Assembly: GCF_002441885.1 (NCBI RefSeq)
Contig: NZ_JXJT01000005.1
Location: 1 to 64,000, forward strand
Direction of reading: 5' to 3'
DNA from: Pseudolactococcus chungangensis CAU 28 = DSM 22330
GTDB taxonomy: Bacteria; Bacillota; Bacilli; Lactobacillales; Streptococcaceae
DNA length: 64,000 bases
This document shows, one piece after another, positions 61,758 through 64,000 of the stretch (the first letter of the stretch is position 1; each line of letters begins with the position of its first letter). Below the pieces are notes generated by a model. That model saw nothing but the letters and a program-made list of their open reading frames with translations. It was not told where the DNA came from and did no database searches. The position numbers were made by a program, and so were the translations under genes.

Positions 61758-62807
61758 ATGATTACAAAACGCCAACAACAAATTTTAAATCTCATCATAT
61801 CACTGTATACACAAACGCATAAAGCGGTTGGTTCCAAGGCTTTGATGACGTCAATTAACGCATCTAGTGCTACCATCAGAAATGACATGAAGACGCTAGA
61901 AACGCTAGGGTTCATTCAAAAAGAGCATACATCATCTGGCCGTGTGCCAAGTGTCACAGGTTATAAATATTTCGTTGAAAATTTTTTGAAACCTGGAAAA
62001 TTAGATAATAATGATGTTTATCAGGTGGTGAAACGTTTCGATGGTGAGTTTTATAAACTGGATGTGCTATATCAAGAGGCTGCTCAAATTTTGTCTGATA
62101 TGACTGGTTTTTCAGCCTTCATCTTGAATGTCTCTTTGAAAAATCAGATTTTATCAAAATTTGATTTTGTTCAACTCGATAATCACTCAGCAATGGCTGT
62201 GATGACACTTGATAGTGGCCTAGTCAAAACGACACAGTTTTCACTGCCAAGGTCAATGACTTTAGATGATTTGACGACTTTCAAGTTTATTTCTGATGAA
62301 CGGTTGGTTGGTAAACGAATTTTGGATATTCACTATTCTTTATTGACAGAAATTCCGCAAGTCGCACAGAAATATTTTGTCGTGACAACAGCTGTTTTGC
62401 AACTCTTTGATCATGTCTTTTCAGATTTGTTCAAGGAAAACTTGATTTCGGCAGGACGACAAAACTTATTAGAGTATTCGGATGATGTTATTTCTCTTTA
62501 CAAGATTTTGATGGATGATGATGCCATTATTCATGAGATTCGAGATACGGTATCCGATGATGAAATCAGAAGTGTCAAATTTGATTCTAGCTTGACAGAG
62601 AATCATCAGATTTCAAAAAACATCACCCTTATGACGCAACAATTTGTTGTGCCATATAGAGGTCTGGGTACATTAGCGCTAATGGGTCCAGTGGATTTAG
62701 ACTATCAAAAGGTTGTTTCTACTATGGACCTTGTGGCAAAGATTTTAACAATGAAGCTGAGTGACTACTATCGTTATCTTGATGGTAACCACTATGAAGT
62801 AATATAA
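61758..62807 (+). CDS. hrcA: Heat-inducible repressor HrcA
   Basis: HrcA binds CIRCE and represses chaperone genes; heat releases it. The 349-residue protein has the N-terminal winged helix (KRQQQILNLIISLYTQTHKA, then SSATIRNDMKTLE) and the GAF-like dimer domain. The ATG at 61758 follows AAAGAGGTG; the in-frame GTG at 61749 lies in that site. It heads the operon with grpE and dnaK and controls its own promoter. Confidence 0.97.
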   Translation: MITKRQQQILNLIISLYTQTHKAVGSKALMTSINASSATIRNDMKTLETLGFIQKEHTSSGRVPSVTGYKYFVENFLKPGKLDNNDVYQVVKRFDGEFYKLDVLYQEAAQILSDMTGFSAFILNVSLKNQILSKFDFVQLDNHSAMAVMTLDSGLVKTTQFSLPRSMTLDDLTTFKFISDERLVGKRILDIHYSLLTEIPQVAQKYFVVTTAVLQLFDHVFSDLFKENLISAGRQNLLEYSDDVISLYKILMDDDAIIHEIRDTVSDDEIRSVKFDSSLTENHQISKNITLMTQQFVVPYRGLGTLALMGPVDLDYQKVVSTMDLVAKILTMKLSDYYRYLDGNHYEVI

Positions 62808-62833
62808 CATTCAAATGGTGAAAAGGAGATGAA

Positions 62834-63376
62834 ATGTCTAAAAAAAAGCATAATAAAGATGTTGAAGATGTTGAAAAAGAATTAGCTCAGGAAGTTGAGA
62901 ACGAAACGGTTTTGGAAGAAATTGTAGCCGATGAAATTGATGAGTTGGCAGAACTTCAAGTTAAGCTAGATGAGATGGAAAACAAGTATCTCAAAGCTTA
63001 TGCGGAGATGCAAAACAATCAGCGTCGTGCTAATGAAGAACGTCAAACGATTTTAAAATACCGTTCACAAGATTTGGCACGTAAAATCTTACCAAGCTTG
63101 GATAATCTTGAACGTGCGCTTGCAGTTGAAGGTTTGACAGATGATGTCAAAAAAGGTCTGGAAATGACCCATGAAAGCCTGCTCAATGCCCTCAAAGAAG
63201 AAGGGGTTGTTGAAGTCGCAACGGATGGCGAATTTGACCCTAACTTCCATATGTCAGTTCAAACTGCACCAGCAGACGATGAGCATCCAGCTGATACTAT
63301 TGCACAAGTTTTACAAAAAGGCTATCAGCTCCATGAGCGCAACCTGCGTCCAGCTATGGTTGTGGTTTATCAATAA
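62834..63376 (+). CDS. grpE: Nucleotide exchange factor GrpE
   Basis: GrpE releases ADP from DnaK. The 180-residue protein has an acidic N-terminus, a long coiled coil (about residues 35-90) and the beta domain with DPNFHMSVQ and the C-terminal [14 protein letters not shown] precedes the ATG. A TGCGC/GCGCA hairpin (63425-63437) lies in the gap to dnaK. Confidence 0.97.
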   Translation: MSKKKHNKDVEDVEKELAQEVENETVLEEIVADEIDELAELQVKLDEMENKYLKAYAEMQNNQRRANEERQTILKYRSQDLARKILPSLDNLERALAVEGLTDDVKKGLEMTHESLLNALKEEGVVEVATDGEFDPNFHMSVQTAPADDEHPADTIAQVLQKGYQLHERNLRPAMVVVYQ

Positions 63377-63468
63377 GCTATTTGACTGACCGAAATGTCA
63401 AAAAACTATGAATAAATTGATGAATGCGCGTAGCGCACAAAATAACTATCACATAAAAAAGAAGGTAA

Positions 63469-64000
<532 letters not shown>

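Noticed and set aside
63423-63440. Hairpin TGCGC/GCGCA between grpE and dnaK as a further copy of the pdh/fab repeat module
   Set aside because: The linker similarity (a short CTATG-ATAA stretch) is too weak, and the second stem and CTTAGA end are missing.

Overview
The window is about 64 kb of low-GC Firmicute chromosome, most probably from a Streptococcaceae member close to Lactococcus. The pointers are a class 1A (fumarate-type) dihydroorotate dehydrogenase, a lactococcal-type PrsA/PmpA lipoprotein, a PurBox about 76 bases upstream of the predicted fhs transcription start, extended -10 (TGnTATAAT) promoters, the fabT-to-accA fatty acid cluster and menA. The enoyl-ACP reductase in the fab cluster is FabK rather than the FabI known from L. 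lactis, so a lactococcal relative such as the piscium/raffinolactis group fits better than L. lactis itself. The assignment is inferred from gene content, not from a search.

Layout. 1-7.6 kb: end of an unidentified gene, a small membrane protein, dnaE, a hemolysin III homologue, a DegV protein, a GDSL esterase/YpmS pair and the HU gene. 7.6-11.4 kb: a wrecked prophage with an integrase missing most of its catalytic domain, a GIY-YIG fragment, small phage ORFs, a broken late regulator, an intact universal stress protein gene in a moron-like position, and a terminase fragment abutting an IS3-family end. 11.6-14.2 kb: more decayed genes (unknown, LysR, MepB) around one intact exported protein gene. 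14.3-28.5 kb: fhs, an NlpC/P60 hydrolase, an oxidoreductase, coiA, mmuP-mmuM, pepF, an O-methyltransferase, prsA, and a T-box followed by a LURP-type gene and alaS. 28.5-36.5 kb: gene remnants, an alpha/beta hydrolase, lplA and pdhABCD. 36.5-49.3 kb: pyrD and a nitronate-monooxygenase-like gene on the minus strand, then fabT-fabH-acpP-fabK-fabD-fabG-fabF-accB-fabZ-accC-accD-accA. 49.3-64 kb: a phosphodiesterase-like exoprotein, a flavoprotein, a NUDIX/PLD-helicase pair, a decayed AAA ATPase, menA, the ACT/DUF711 pair, a phosphatase/carboxypeptidase pair, a membrane protein, and hrcA-grpE-dnaK, which runs off the right end.

How the parts connect. Lipoate ligase (LplA) sits immediately upstream of the pyruvate dehydrogenase operon whose E2 it would lipoylate. 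PDH makes acetyl-CoA, and the neighbouring acc/fab operon turns acetyl-CoA into fatty acids. FabT-type operators lie at the fabT promoter, at fabK, and over the -35 of the divergent nitronate-monooxygenase-like gene. Two CIRCE elements bracket the hrcA promoter.

Most interesting non-gene structure: a 139-bp, almost fully self-complementary element between lplA and pdhA; a family of hairpin modules inside both the pdh and fab operons whose stems change by compensating base pairs; and two genes whose start codons lie 6-7 bases after an extended -10 with no ribosome binding site, so they may be leaderless. No tRNA, rRNA or CRISPR array was seen.
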